From Tetrahymena elliotti 4EA (Eukaryota > Ciliophora > Oligohymenophorea > Hymenostomatida > Tetrahymenidae): 64,000 nt of DNA. The notes beneath the pieces were generated by a model. It did no database searches, had not been told where the DNA came from, and saw nothing but the letters and a program-made list of their open reading frames with translations. This document shows, piece by piece, positions 25,101 to 38,815 of the stretch. Location of the stretch: assembly GCA_000231825.2 (NCBI GenBank), contig JH720345.1, positions 62,001-126,000 of the forward strand, written 5' to 3'. A program made the translations under genes and the position numbers. How positions within the stretch are numbered: the first letter of the stretch is position 1; each line of letters starts with the position of its first letter.

Positions 25101-28100
25101 ATTAGAAAATAAAATTAGCTGTTTCTCAAAGTAGTTAATAAGTTAGTCTGTTTGTTTAGGAGTTTTTTCAAGTAATAAGTATGTTGGAGAAGATACTGAA
25201 AATAGCTCAGAAAACTCTATCCATTCCAGCTTCTCTTGCTTTTCTACTCCTACCATTAAAAGATCTTCTCCACTATTTTTTTCTATTTTAATTGGAATAA
25301 TCAAACGAGAGTAAATCCTCCATTTAGGATTGTCTTCTGTGTATCCAAAAAATTTTTAAAGTAAATTTTTAATTAATTATTAGTTAATAGTAATTCCTTC
25401 TTCTTTATAGCAGCAAAAAGTATTTAAAATGTCAAGAAACTCATCAAAGTATTCATTCGCTCCACTAGCAGATGAAGAATACATTGAATTTTAATTTTTC
25501 AATTTTTTTTTCTTTTTGTTTGCTGACTTAGTGTTTAGCAATAACTCTACAACTTATTGATATCTATTTATTATAAAATGAATTAAATTATTCTTTTTAT
25601 AATTTGAGTTGCTTTTCTAGCTCATCAATTTAGAAATGCTGATCATCTTATCATTTAAGCTATTATTAAAGCTTCCTAATCTTTATGTGTTACTAAACTC
25701 ACTTGTAAAACTTCCTTTTTTCCTCATAAAATAGTCTGATGCTCCTGCTCTACTTTAATAAATAAAAAAAGTTTAATTAATTATTCCAAACTAAACTAAA
25801 ACAGTTTCTATTCTTAAATAAAAAACATCTCAATTTTTAGATTGATTTAAAATTTTTTCTATTATCGTTCTTGTATTAATTATTTAGCATCAAATTTAAG
25901 ATAAAAGTTGATAATATTGAAGTTAAATTTACAAAATAAAATATCATTGAAATTTAATATGAGATACTTGATAGGTGAACTTAGCTTTAGGCTGGGTACA
26001 TTGATTTCATAGTTTTGTTTGTAGATCAAGGAAAGTAGCTTTTCGTTACTTGATAATATTTATATTAAACATTTAGTGGCATTTTAGATGTACCCTATTT
26101 AGTTTTTAAAAACGGTGAAATGCTTGATACATTACTCAGAATTTTCTTGATTGTCTTGGCAAAGATTCTAAATTAATTCATAACAAAGATTGCAAATTTT
26201 AATTTTTTCTTTTAAAAAATAATCTGTTTCTTTTTATTTCATCTCTCTATAATTACTTTCTTATTATTTATATATTTTTGTTAGTTCAGTCTAAAATTTA
26301 GATTCACTCAGTTGGTCTATTAAAGCTTATTTTTTATCAATCTTAGTTTGGGATGGGTAAGTTGGTGTATGGGAGCGTATCAGAGGCTTCATTGAATTCC
26401 TATTTACAGCAGCTTAGATATTTTAAAAACTAAATTAGTTAGATTATCTACCATACAAAATATTTTGTTAGGAGGTTTATACTTCTTCTAAAATTTGCTC
26501 TTGGTTTAAAAGCAGAATTTCATTTAATTACTCTTTACTGCTAAAACAATTCTCTATGATTTTTGATAGCAAATCCATATATCCCTGCTCCCTCAGAAGC
26601 TTCTACCTTTTAAAAGTTCTTTCAAAGTCAGAACCAAAATTTTAATTAAACATGTAAGCATTTTCAGAAGATTAATTATAAATACTATTTAAATCTATAT
26701 CTCCATCAAAACAAAATCTTTATAATAAAATAAGCCCATTAATCAGTTAAGCAAGAATGATCTTTTCATTTGAATTTAACTAAAGTTCTTCTTATTGTTT
26801 ATAAAACTCATTTATATTTTACACTTTGCTATTCATTTCTTACTCCTATTCTTACTTTTTTATTAACAAATTCAATCCAACCTTCAGCTACGGTTTACAC
26901 GATTTTAGATATTAACACTCCCAAATCTCTACATCGTTAGCAATTGTAAAACGAAACACATCTTCCTAACACTCTTAAATAATACAAATAGGTTAAAACA
27001 AAATATCCTAGTAGTTCTTACCAAAATGAAAAAACTATAAATTAGTTTACAATTTTCTTTTAAGATAGGGCGATAAGGTATTTCTAAGTATTCTAAATTT
27101 TATAAAACTGTCTCTTTTCCTAGTATTCTCTTTGTGTTTGAGTGAAAAATTTAGAAGAAAGAATTTTGAAAAACAGGCTTAGTAGATGTAGGATAGTCAA
27201 TTGATTCAAGATAAAAGTAAGATGATGTAGTTTTTTGCTTTTCCATAACTATCTTTGCTTTATCTTGGTTATATGCTAAGTAATATCCTGTGTTGATATT
27301 TTAAAATCTAACAATTTATCTAAAAGATATCTCCTTTCCATTAAGAGGATCTATTCCTTCTATTTTCCACAGCCCAACAGAATTATTATACTTTAAATTA
27401 TTATCACTTTACTCAAAGTAGATTGTATCTTCATTTTCTTCTTATTTTTCAGCACTGAAAGCAATACAATTATTTAACTCATTGTATATCATCCAAATTA
27501 TGTCACCAAAATATAATTTTTTAGCTTAGAGTCCTTCTCTATAAAGAATTATTCTAAGGATTACCATAATAATATATATTATTATTTAGTATTAAAGATG
27601 TAACAAAAATTATTTACCTCATTTTAGATTTTCTCTCCATAGACATGTAAATTTATTTATGTGTAACTTGATTATCATCTGCACTATGATCTAACTATTG
27701 TAAAATAGAGTCCTTTAAATAATTTTTATGAATTTATAATGTTGGAAATAGAATATTATTGCTTTCCTACTAATCTTCAATTGCTACGCCTAAAGCTTCT
27801 TTTTAATCGTATTAATTAAAAGCAGTTATGTAACAATCAGTATCATACATTATGTATTTTTCTCTTTCATTTTAATAACTATAACAAGGCTAGATCCTCA
27901 AACGAGAATAAACACTTGGTGTATCACTTAAATATGCACTTTTTTTAAAAATGAAATAAACTAATGTTATAATGTTTAAGTTTTTCTTTAAATGAATTCA
28001 AATATTCTCTAATTGGATAGAATTTCTATTACATGATACTGTCCTACTCCATCTTGAAGCTCTTTTTAGGGTCAAAAGTGAAATATTTTTTAGTTTTTAA

Positions 28101-28711
28101 ATGCTCTAATTAGAATGCTTAATTATATTATAGAGGAGTGCACTAAAACTTCATGCTTTTCTCTTATGAGTTTTTAACCTGGCTTTAAAAATCATCTAAA
28201 ATTTGGTTGACACAATCTATTTTTTAAATTTGAAACGAATTAACTGTTATTTTTCTAACATTTCTTAAAGGTAAGCTAAAATTTTTTTTGAAATTTAATT
28301 GCATCTTTAATCAAATTAAATAATTAGTCTACTTAACTACTACTGTTATGATGTATTTAGATTATAGATTGGATCAAACATTTCTTCAAGCTAAGAAAAA
28401 TACTCTGCTATAGAAGAAACAGGCACAATAGTGAATAAACAATCGTTAACTAAGTTTGCCTCATTAATAGATTAATCATTAGACAAAAAAATATCCTCAT
28501 CAACAAATCCATTAGAAAATAATAAATATTTTTGTTAAAAATATGCGGGCTTTAAATAAATAATAGCTCCAAAATGAAGATGTCTTTTAAGATTAAATTC
28601 ATTCAATTCATCATCATCAATATCTTATATATCTTTTTAATCCTACTAGCCTGAATTTTGTAGATTTGAGCTAGATTGCTAGTTGTTTAAATTATTATCT
28701 CTAATACTCAT
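16108..28711 (-). CDS. IP3/ryanodine-receptor-family calcium channel
   Basis: An intracellular Ca2+-release channel, predicted in ER or alveolar/contractile-vacuole membranes. The N-terminus (from ATG 28711) has the IP3R-like block with LKTKKYFTF and RLRIQPCY; MIR-type repeats follow (FRQIVRFQNINTGYYLAYN near 27250-27350). A very long helical cytosolic region spans about 26900-18050. At about 17950 the pre-channel motif VEISFDGRIQQVFFPILPYC aligns with the receptor motif before S1. Transmembrane helices follow, with AVLGIFNFAFIALLLLDFF (S4-like), the pore region MTFKNDGGFVG (about 16640), the inner helix ending SGIIIDTFASLRE, then the zinc-binding C-terminus with CIVCG, a YHCKYIHNIWHY histidine block, and TEYTGIESYV. 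TGA is at 16108-16110. Several introns are required, e.g. 16337-16427, one near 17050-17700, and one near 28277-28345. An upstream splice acceptor near 28770 suggests a 5' UTR intron. The family call is firm; internal exon borders are not all resolved. Confidence 0.9.
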
Positions 28712-30892
28712 TTGATTATTAGGATTATCAGAAATATTAGTATCTTTACAATCCAATTAAAACCAGCTGAAATTAAAAAATTTGTTTTTGAATAATTAAA
28801 AAAGATTAGAAATACATTTAATTAATACAAAATATTCAAATATTACTTAAATACTTACAATCAACAAATCATCATACAATTTTATAATATTGTGTGTGTA
28901 ATATTTTTAGATTTTTATAATATTTTAAAAATTAATTAGCCTTTCAACACTTTTTATATTAAATTTATAATTGAATTAAGAACTAAAAATACAAAAATTT
29001 AGATGAGATGTATGAGTTAAAACCATTATTCATGGATTTATAAACAAATTATTTTCATTATGTAGATACTATTTTATTAGAATAATTGATTTATTGATCT
29101 ATAATTATTAAAAAAAGAGTCTTAGTAAAAGGTTGGGTTTATCATTTTGGTTTTTATATTTTCCAAAATTTTATTTGTTCATATTGAAAGAATCTATGAT
29201 TTTTCTACAAATAAATCAAAATATTCTCCTCAAATGGCATTTTAAAAAATATTTTATATTATTTTGACTAGAAATAACCAATTAAACATTTTACAAATAT
29301 TTAATTTAAATTATAATCATTGTTAGATTAATTTAAGGATAAAAACTTGAGAAAACATACTTTTATTTTAACTGATATATTATTCTTTACTGAGTAATAA
29401 ACTGAAAATAGTTGATAATCAAAATTCCTTAAATCAGAGATAAAAATACTTAATACTTTTTATTTGAAATAAAATTATATGAACCCTATGCATTATTTAT
29501 AGCTTAAAATATATCTTTAGCAATTTTTTAAAATCAGAGATAAGTTATTTTAAGAATATTTTGTTTAATATTATTAATAAAAGAATACATTTTCTTCAGG
29601 AAATCAGTTACAACATTTTATGAAGATTTTTAAGATAATAAACTCAAATTTATGCAAAGCTTAATTATTAATAAAATTATTTGTGTTCAAAATAATAATC
29701 TAAAAAAAGCAAAGACTAAAAATACTTGTTTATCATTTTCAAATAAAAGTAATTCTTTTTAATTTTTAAAGAAAAAATAATTAACTAAAACACAAAGGTG
29801 TAAGACAAAAAGATTAATTTTGATTTTTTCACTTAGTTATAGATAATTAAATTTTTTTTTCTTTATCTTTTCTCCTGTTTTTAAATTCAAACTAAAATAT
29901 TGAAATACTAAACCTTACAAATCATTAAAAGCAATATAGATGAAAATTTTAAATTAAAGTAAGAAAAGTTTTTCTGCAAAAGTTAAAATAAAATTATTTT
30001 GTAAATCTACAAAAATTTACAAATTTTTTACTAAGATAGATCTTACAAATTTTAATGGGTCTTTATGTTTTAAAATTAAAAATGATCTAGGATATATTTA
30101 TCTTTTTTTTTTGAGATAATATTTTTGTAATATATTATCTTCGTATTGTAATACCTAAAGATAAATAATGTAACAAAGAATATGAAGACGATAGAAAATA
30201 AAGTATGATAAATATTGTTTGATACGTTAGAGATCTTTTTTAATTAAATTTGAGTGGATGGATAGCTTTTGGATTTTTCTAAATTCTTCTAAATCAATTT
30301 TTTAATTTTAATTCATTAAAGTAGAACAAATCAGAATTGCTTTTCTTTTCATAAAATATTGTTACATTGAATAGCTGTAATGAATTATAACAACTATTTT
30401 TCTTTTTAAATTCATTTTATTGCATTTTTTTCATTCTAAAATATTTTATCGAAGGTAACTAGTATGAAAAATTTGTTTATAAAAATATTTCATATCAAAA
30501 AAAGGTTAAACAAAATAGCAAGATTTGGAAAAATAAGTTTGATGTGATTATTTTGTTTACATTCGTTCACCTTTTCGTTAATAACATTATTAAAAAATAA
30601 TCAGATAATTTAATTGTTTATTATTAAAAAATTGATAAATTAAAATTCATAGATTTTGATTAGCAAGTTCATGCCTATGAATAAAGACTGGTTGAATTTT
30701 TTTTAACTAAAATTTATTTTCTATTATTTGTTCTTTTGAAATTTGACGAAGGTGACATTTCATTAATCAGAATCCTTCTATTCAAACAGAAAATACTTTT
30801 TTAATACCATAATTATTTAAAAATAAAAACAAATAAAATATTATAAACAATTTTTTTTAATTCTCTGTAAAAATCAAGCTCACACAAGCAAA
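28712..30892. other. Long divergent intergenic region
   Basis: 2.2 kb of AT-rich DNA between the divergent starts of the calcium channel and the cysteine-rich membrane protein. A probable 5' UTR intron of the channel gene lies next to 28712 (GTAAGT near 28855, CAG acceptor near 28768, minus strand). No other gene, tRNA or repeat could be supported. Confidence 0.5.
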
Positions 30893-33800
30893 ATGAACTC
30901 ATTTTTACTTTACTTCTCAATATTTTTCTTAAATTATCTAAGCATATTAATTAATGCTTAATCAGTAGTAACTCTACCTATGGCAACTAATTATAAGGCT
31001 TTGAGCTCAGCATTTCTAACTTCAACAAGCATTTTGATATGTGCTAAAAGCCCTTCGCTTTCAGGATCCAACGGAGATGTCTTATATAGTAAATATTCAT
31101 TAACTAACTAATATTTAGCAAGTATAATAAAGAAAAATGAAATTTAAAAAAGTTTATGATCTCACTCAAAAGACAACTTTGCGTTTTTCTTAGAGCTGTT
31201 TGTTTGTTGGCCAATTATCAGTAACTAAAAATTAAAATAATTAAATACTTACATGACATAAATATGTTTTTTTATAAATTCAAGGATACTACCTTCTTTT
31301 TAGCTAATACAACAGCTTGCTAATGTAAATATTTTTTTTTTTCTAAAAAGAGAAAAAATCTGATTTATTTTTATAAATTGGATAAAATTTAAGCTTGTAT
31401 TTTGATTCATTTAGTCTGATTTTAGTTTTTATTAAAAATTAGTTTATTCTTTCAGCAATAGTCAAATTTCTGTAATCTCATCTTACAAAATATCTTCAAG
31501 TTAAAGCAAAATCGCCTTTTACAAAAACCTAAACAAGGAATAAGTAAATTCTTTATGACATTGTCTAACATCTTTAACTTTAAACTATTTCCCTTAGGTA
31601 TATTTATCTTTTACAAATGGCAGCACATTCTGTAAGAATAGAAAATTTTATAAAATAAACTTATAAATTTCTTTTGATTTTAACAGTTGGGAGAGCAAAA
31701 AATTTATATGAATTAAGAGAATGTGAACAAACTCCTGTATCTGATGTTGCTTTTGTAAACATATATTTTAATATAATTCATGAATTTTAGTTTTTAAGAA
31801 ATATATTTATTCATGTTTATCAAATATAAAATAGAACCAATACTTCTTGTTTACAGCATGTGGTAGATTACTTTTAAGTAGGATTTTAAAATATTTGTTT
31901 TATAAGATATTTCGATTTTATACCAATTACTATTTTTGTATTAATATTGCAAATGTAAGAAAGCTGTTTTTGAAGAATAAAGTCTAAAATAGTACTATTT
32001 TAATTACTGCCTATAATATATTTATTATTTACTACCAAATTTTACAAACCATGATTAAAAATAAAACAGCTTTTAAGAATTATTAGGTTTTTTAAGCAAC
32101 TAATTCTTAAATTAATTTATATTTTTAATATTATAAAATTAGCTTGGGACTTGAGAAATCTCTCCTAGTAAAATTCAAGAGTAATCACACCCTATTCTAA
32201 ATACTCTACGACCTAAATATACTACTTATATGGATAGCCTACAGTAAATAGTTTTATAATTGTTTTTTCTGAACTTATTTTAAAAAATAGACTAACAGCA
32301 ATATTGATATTGTAATTTGTACTGCAAATCTTATTTTTTCAAGCTCTACTTAAGTTTTTCATATGGTTGATGGAAAATATAAGTCTTCTACATCTTGGAC
32401 AGCATTTAATTTATTAGAAACAACATCCAATCTTTAGTAATTTGGAAACGGAATATCATATTTAACAGGAAGTACATTAAAAAGTAAGCCAAATTTTACA
32501 TTTGTTTTATATTAATTTTTTTGTATTAGTATAAATAGGATCACAATATTCTTATTCATCCATTTTGAAATATAATTTTTAAAGTTATTCAGTTTAACAG
32601 GTAAGATAATTCATTTTATAAAACTTTAAGATATCCTTATATATTTTAAAAGGGAGGAATCTAAATAGTTGGAATTGATGAAAACTAAAATCAGCTTTAC
32701 AGTAATTACTTTATTATTTACATTCTATTTATTTACTTCATTTACTTTGTCTTTATAGAAGTTATAAAAAAAATATTTATTTTTAAAGTTTCAATCATTT
32801 AAGTTTATTTTTTTTATTTTTATCAAACAAAGTATATAGCAATTTCCCTACACCTATAGAATGGAAGTAGTGTAATCTTTCTTGCTTAACTTGTGACTAA
32901 ACTGATAAGTGCACAGATTGTTATTAAAGTAATAACAGAGTTTTAAAAAATGGATCTTGTGTTTGTTAAAAAGGATATTATCAAGATTAGAATAATAATT
33001 GTGTAAAATGTAAGCCTAATTGCCTTGAGTGTTCTTCTGAAAATGTTTGTACTTTTTGTGATGACTCATTAAACAGAATATTAAATAATAGTGATTGTGG
33101 TTGCAAATAAGATTATTATGAGGAGTTACCTAATCTTTATTGTTTCTAAAAGGGTTCTTGTCCTGCTAATTGTTTAAATTGTGATAGTCAAGGTAAGTGT
33201 GATAGCTGTGATTCAACAAAAAATCTAACTTTGTAAAATTCAATTTGCATTTGTGCTACGGGATATTAATTAAATTAAGTAACTCAAAATTGTGAATCTA
33301 TTTGCTAATCACCATGTGTATTATGTAGTCCAGGAACAAATTAATGCTTAACCTGCACTAAAGATTATTACTTTTTAGAAGGAATTTGCATTTAAAATTG
33401 CCCAAATTAGTATTATTAAAATACCTAAACAAATACATGTGATTCTTGCTAAATTAGTGGATGTGGTAATTGTTAAACATCAGCTAATATTTGTACTTAA
33501 TGCAAAGAAAATTATTTCTTTTTAAATGAAGTTTCATGTCTTTTAACCTGTCCTAATGGCTTCTATCAAAATAGTGTTGAAAATAAGTGTGAATAATGTT
33601 TAGTCAAAGACTGCAATACTTGTTAGAAATAAAAAGATATCTGTGAATCATGTAAGAATGGTTAATATTTATTAAATAATGAATGCTTATCTTAATGCCC
33701 TGATGGATTTTATGAAAATACTTTTGAATAAAAGTGTGAACAATGCCAAGTAAAAGGATGTAAAAGTTGTAAAAAATCAGTAAGTATTTGTGATAAATGT

Positions 33801-36147
33801 GAAAATGATAAATATTTATTAAGTAATGAATGTTTATCTTAATGCCCAGATGGATTTTCTCTAAGTGTCTTAGAATAAAAATGTGACTAATGTTTAGTGA
33901 AGGGATGCAAAACCTGTTAAAAATCTATAAATATTTGTGATAAGTGTGAGATCAATTAATATTTACTAAATAATGATTGTTTGTTTAAATGTCCCCGTGG
34001 ATTTGATGTTAAGATTTTGAATGAAGTTTAACTATGTTAAGACATTAAAGTTTATTTTGATGCTATTTAACACTAAGAAAATCAAATAAATATTAATTTT
34101 TAATCTAATGGTAATATAGATATCAACTAATTAAATTAGAATTTAAACATTATAGTACCAGATATAAAATTTAGCTTAGATAAGAAAATCATCAACAGCA
34201 CATCCATTTTAGCAACAATTATTTTAATTAAAGAGATAAATTAGATTGTAGCTTCTAATGTAACTTTTTCAAATGCTTAAAGTTTGAATTTGGCCTATAA
34301 TTCTAAATAAGTACAACTAGAATTGGTTAACTAACTCTCTGGGACTGAGTAAAAAGCTGCTGAAGCTATTTCCGCTACTACATAAGCAACTTCAAAGATA
34401 ACTCAAGCTGCTATCATCCCTTTACAGCTATCAGGTAATTTCAGATTCATAGCATCACTTGTTGATATTAGTCAAATTATCTAAATCATGTATTTCCTCT
34501 AAATCAAGTAATTTTATTTTTTCTTGATTTTTCAAAATTAGATTACCAAAAATTTATTTAAAAATTACAAATATTTTTTTAACAAATAGCATCCCTTTAA
34601 ATGTGTAAGGACTCTATGAAGGATTGGAGGAAGTTAAAGTTCCTTTCATTAATTTTTTTGGATAACTCTAGAAAAATAATAAGATTGTTTACAGCTCTCC
34701 TTAAAAATTTGAGGAGAAAGATATTCAAGGATTTTTCTTAGATAATTTTGGTAATAACTCTTTGAAATAAAATAAATATTTAAAAGTTATTTTATAAATA
34801 GGTGATAATATGTCCTATTCCTTGCTTATCATTGGAGTCCATTTATTTGTTAAATTTATTCTCAGAAATTTTATACTTAAGAAGTATGAGTAGTCTTTAT
34901 CCAAGATCAGCAGATCAGTTTTGAATCCAAAGTATTATTTAGATTTGCTTTGGAGTATATTTTAAGAGTTATGTATTGCTGTTTTCTTGTAGATCTAATC
35001 AATTTAAAAAGTTGAGTATTTTGAAGAAGTAATTAACTACATATTCTTTGGAATAGGATTTGTTGCAATTTTTATTCCATTTGCTTAGTTGTATATGATT
35101 AAACATGAGAAATATGATTGGATTACTAAGCCTTTATCTGAAGAAGTTAACTACAAATCTTACATAATTTTTTTATATATCCGTAAGATGTATATAGTAA
35201 TGGCTATAACTTTAATTCAAGGAGTTCCTCTGGCTTAAATAATCTTAATAACTCTTTACCATGCTCTCTCTCTTATCGTCATATATAAGACTTCTCCTTA
35301 CAAAGAAAAGAGTGACAACATAAGACATTTTTTCCAAACACTACTCTTCTTGTTATCAACTCTCTTGTTAATATTTTTCTTGTAAAATAATCCACAAGAG
35401 GATGCTAGTATAGGATTTGGTTGGTTCGTAATTTCTATGTTTGCTTGCATTATCTTAATAGACTTTATTTTCTTCTTAAAAGATATGTTCAAATCTACCT
35501 TAGAAAATCTAAAGAAACTAAAAGAAAAAATATCTTCCATTATAGGTTTCTATAGAAATAGGAAAATCAGTAAATTAGAGTAAATGTAAATTTCTGAAAC
35601 CTATGTAGGTAGTTCTGAAAAAAGATAAAAAACTTTACCAGAAATATAAGTTAATGGATAAAGAGCCTCTACTATTAAGGTAAACAGATACAACTTTTTA
35701 TAAAATGTAAATGCTAAAAATAATAATAGTAACAACAATAATAATACTGGAGCAGGTTCTGATGAACACTCTCCAATTTCACTTCAAAATTAAAACATTG
35801 TAAAAGATAATGCTTCGATAAACAGTTATAAAATAGGTTCCAAAGATGTAAATTTGGAGTTTGAATCTTTAAATCATAAATAGGATTTAGATATTGATGA
35901 GGTTGTAAGCTCAATCAAAATCCCCTCAAAGGATTATTAAAAAAGCAATTTCTTATCTTTAGTTAATTCATAATAAAAATTGACTTACAGTAATTAGTAA
36001 TTAAATACTAACACTATGGAAACATATACGCCCTCAAGCACTTAATATAATATTTAAAAGAAAAATACTTTGAAGGATATTAGTGATAGCCAATAATTAA
36101 ACAAAACTTAGAATTAATAAAAGTTGAATTCTTTTTAATCAAGATGA
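30893..36147 (+). CDS. Cysteine-rich multi-pass membrane protein
   Basis: A many-exon gene from ATG 30893 to TGA 36145-36147. A signal peptide (LLYFSIFFLNYLSILINA) leads into an ectodomain spread over about ten short exons up to about 32860; the first intron is 31122-31172. It is followed by a long furin/GF-receptor-like cysteine repeat region (about 32860-34010) with units of the form CPDGFYEN...C..C.VKGCKSC...ICDKC. After a non-Cys linker and an intron near 34510-34590, the C-terminal part carries about six hydrophobic helices (e.g. LLIIGVHLFVKFIL, YIFFGIGFVAIFIPFAQLYM, FLLSTLLLIFFLQ). It ends in an N/S/Q-rich cytosolic tail with an Asn run near 35720. This architecture is common among ciliate surface proteins of unknown role; a receptor or adhesion function is inference only. 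Exon borders in 31170-32860 are approximate. Confidence 0.82.
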
Positions 36148-37851
36148 AAATTAAAAAAATAAATTATTTATTTATTTAATATACACTTATTTTTTAACCT
36201 ATTAAAGAGACATCTATAATTATAATTTAGATATTAAAATTTAGTCAATAATCATTTATTCATTTTGAAATAAAATTATGATTACAAAATTTACTGCTCA
36301 ATTTTTTTAATTTATTAAAATCACTAGCATGTTTTTTTTAATTTAGTTATGAACTAACTTAAATTTCATTTGTATTTAGCAAGTATTTGATTCAAATTCT
36401 AATTCTTTTTGCTTATGGATATGAAATAAATTCTAACTAAGTAATAATTTTATGCCTATTAATTAACCCATTTTCATATTTTTATTTACATTACTTCTAT
36501 TGATAAATTAAATTGAATAGTCTTTTAAATCTTTATATTTTCAAATAAAAAAAGAAACATTAATATTTTAAATTATCTAATAATAGTTTTTTAACTATTT
36601 CTTTGTTGATATTACCTTTTAAACTAAAAATATTTAAATTTAAAATATGTATTTTATTTTAGAGCATTTTTCATTTAAAAGAGATCTTAGTACAACGCAT
36701 ATTGAAATTTTAAACAGTAAATGAAAAAAAAAAAATTTCATTAATATTAAACGCTTGTTAGCATTTAACGCAAAACTAAAAATAATAGATTTAATTAATA
36801 GACTCTTTCATAAAATTAGAAATAATGAAATAATTGAGTTAGTTTTAATTTATGTGTCCAGTACATAAATTAGTATATATTCTTTTATTATAATTTTATC
36901 TTTTTAGTGTTCTAATTGCTACAATTTTATAGATTTTGTTAAAACTATATCTAAATCTACGATAATTATTAAATGCTTTTAAAAATTTATTCAGGCTTAA
37001 ATTTATTCTATTTAAAAAGAAGATTTTATTTTTGGTAAAAAATACATTATTTCAATTTAATTTTTGTATGATTTTTCTATTGCTATTACATTTTCATTCA
37101 TTAATTTCAATGTTTTTGAATCAAGTTGTTTTAATTTTAGGTTTGAATATTTGAAAAGTTAAAATAAAATATACAGTAGAATGAATACCTACTAATTCGC
37201 TTTTGGTTATGTCTCAAATTCTGAGATGTATTTTTTGTGACTAATTTATTGAAAGTTTTTGAGAAGATTAAAAATTTTTAGGACTTAATTGAAAATAATT
37301 GATGTGTTAATTTATTATTGATTTATTTTTAAAAATAAAATTCATTATAGATTTGTTGAAAAACTTTATTTTTTGACAATCAATCAATCTTCTTGTAAAT
37401 TTTTTTAAATGAAAAAAATCTAAATGTAAATTATATCAACAGTATATATAGAACATAAATTTTGATTTGAAAAGTGAAGTAGAAGTATTATTAGTTATTT
37501 ATTTAAAATGAATTAATTTTATTTATATAATTTGGTTATAATGTTGTTAAGGCAGAGTAAATATCATGATATTCAAATGAATAAAAGTATTTACATGCCT
37601 TTGTTTGAAATATTTGCTTAAAAGATTCTGTTAAAATTAACATTTATTGTGAGTAGCATATTCTTTACTATTTTTTAAATTTTTGGATATTATTCCAAAA
37701 TATTTTTTTATGATTTCCTCACTTTGATCAACATTTTTTTTGTAAATTTTGATGTTATTTTTGGTTAGGAAGTTTAATTTTCATTTTTCCTTCCAACAAA
37801 TATTTAGCTTCTCTTCTCTTTCATTTAATTTATGTGTTTTAAAAGAGGTTT
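36148..37851. other. Intergenic AT-rich region
   Basis: Convergent 3' flank of the multi-pass membrane protein and the EF-hand-like gene. I see no supported gene, RNA or repeat. Confidence 0.5.
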
Positions 37852-38815
37852 TCAGAAAATATTACAGGCGCAAGATTAAATTCTTCTGCCTTTTTTTAAA
37901 AGTTGAAATTTGGAATTCATTTCACAAACAGCTGAAGCAAATTCCTCAAAAAAGAGGAAGAAAGTAGGTTTTTATTTCCATTCATCTATGAATTCCTTGA
38001 TCATAGACCAATCTTGATGGTCCTTATTTATTCCATAGATTAAAAGTAGCTTGTAAATAGGTTTATCAGCATCACTAATAGGTATATATCCCTATTCTTC
38101 TTTGTCAAAGTCAAACCAAGTTTTTTGAATTTGAAGGATTTGTTTTTGAGATAATTTTGCTGCAATATCAGATTAATTGTACTAGCCCATCGAACGTTGC
38201 TACATATATGGATTATGATTTTTTATATTCAAAATGACATCAATAACTTTGCGTGCTTCATTGGTTTGTCCAGTAAAGTGATACAACTAAAGGAGTTCTT
38301 TATCAAGTAAAGGTATATCATCACGGGATACTATTTTGAAGAAAAAAATTAAATTAATTGATTGATAGATTAATTAGATTTTGAAAGATAGATATTTGAA
38401 GATTGTACTGGAAAAATATTTTTATATTGTCAATATTTCTTCTTAAAATTATAAATTATCTTCAAAAAAAATTGTTATATTTGATCATTTGCGTTTGGAT
38501 GGATCAAAAGAAAGGGAGTTTTTAATTGGGAAATTTAGCAATAAAAAAGATTAATTAGAGCAAAAAAACAAAATTTAAAAAGAAAAAATTACTCTCAAAG
38601 ACAGAAAAGAAGTAGTAACATAAGAATTTAGCCTCTTCATAGTTAAAAATCTCTTTTTATCCAGGTAAATTTTCGCTGATGATATCCCAGGTTTAATTTA
38701 TAATCTTCTATTCTTTATCATCAAATTATGAAGAATAATATCTGTGTTTGAATATTTAGATTCTTTTCTTTCTTTTTACAAGGTCATCAATGACGGCATC
38801 AAACTATTTACTCAT
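37852..38815 (-). CDS. Small EF-hand-like protein, two exons
   Basis: Exon 1 runs from ATG 38815 to 38593, the intron is 38331-38592, and exon 2 continues to TGA 37852-37854, giving 233 residues. Exon 1 is basic, then has TWDIISENLPGQKEIFNYEE. Exon 2 has a helix QKQILQIQKTWFDF followed by DKEEQGYIPISD, which fits a 12-residue EF-hand loop with Gly at position 6 and Ile at 8; Asp replaces the usual Glu at 12. Only one such loop is clear, so calcium binding is uncertain. The rest is not recognised. The splice gives a clean frame (VFE|ISRDD). A plus-strand open frame inside exon 2 is a shadow. Confidence 0.7.

Noticed and set aside
37749..37967. Plus-strand 72-residue open frame
   Set aside because: It overlaps exon 2 of the EF-hand-like gene, whose minus-strand frame joins to an upstream exon and has a clearer protein-like sequence.
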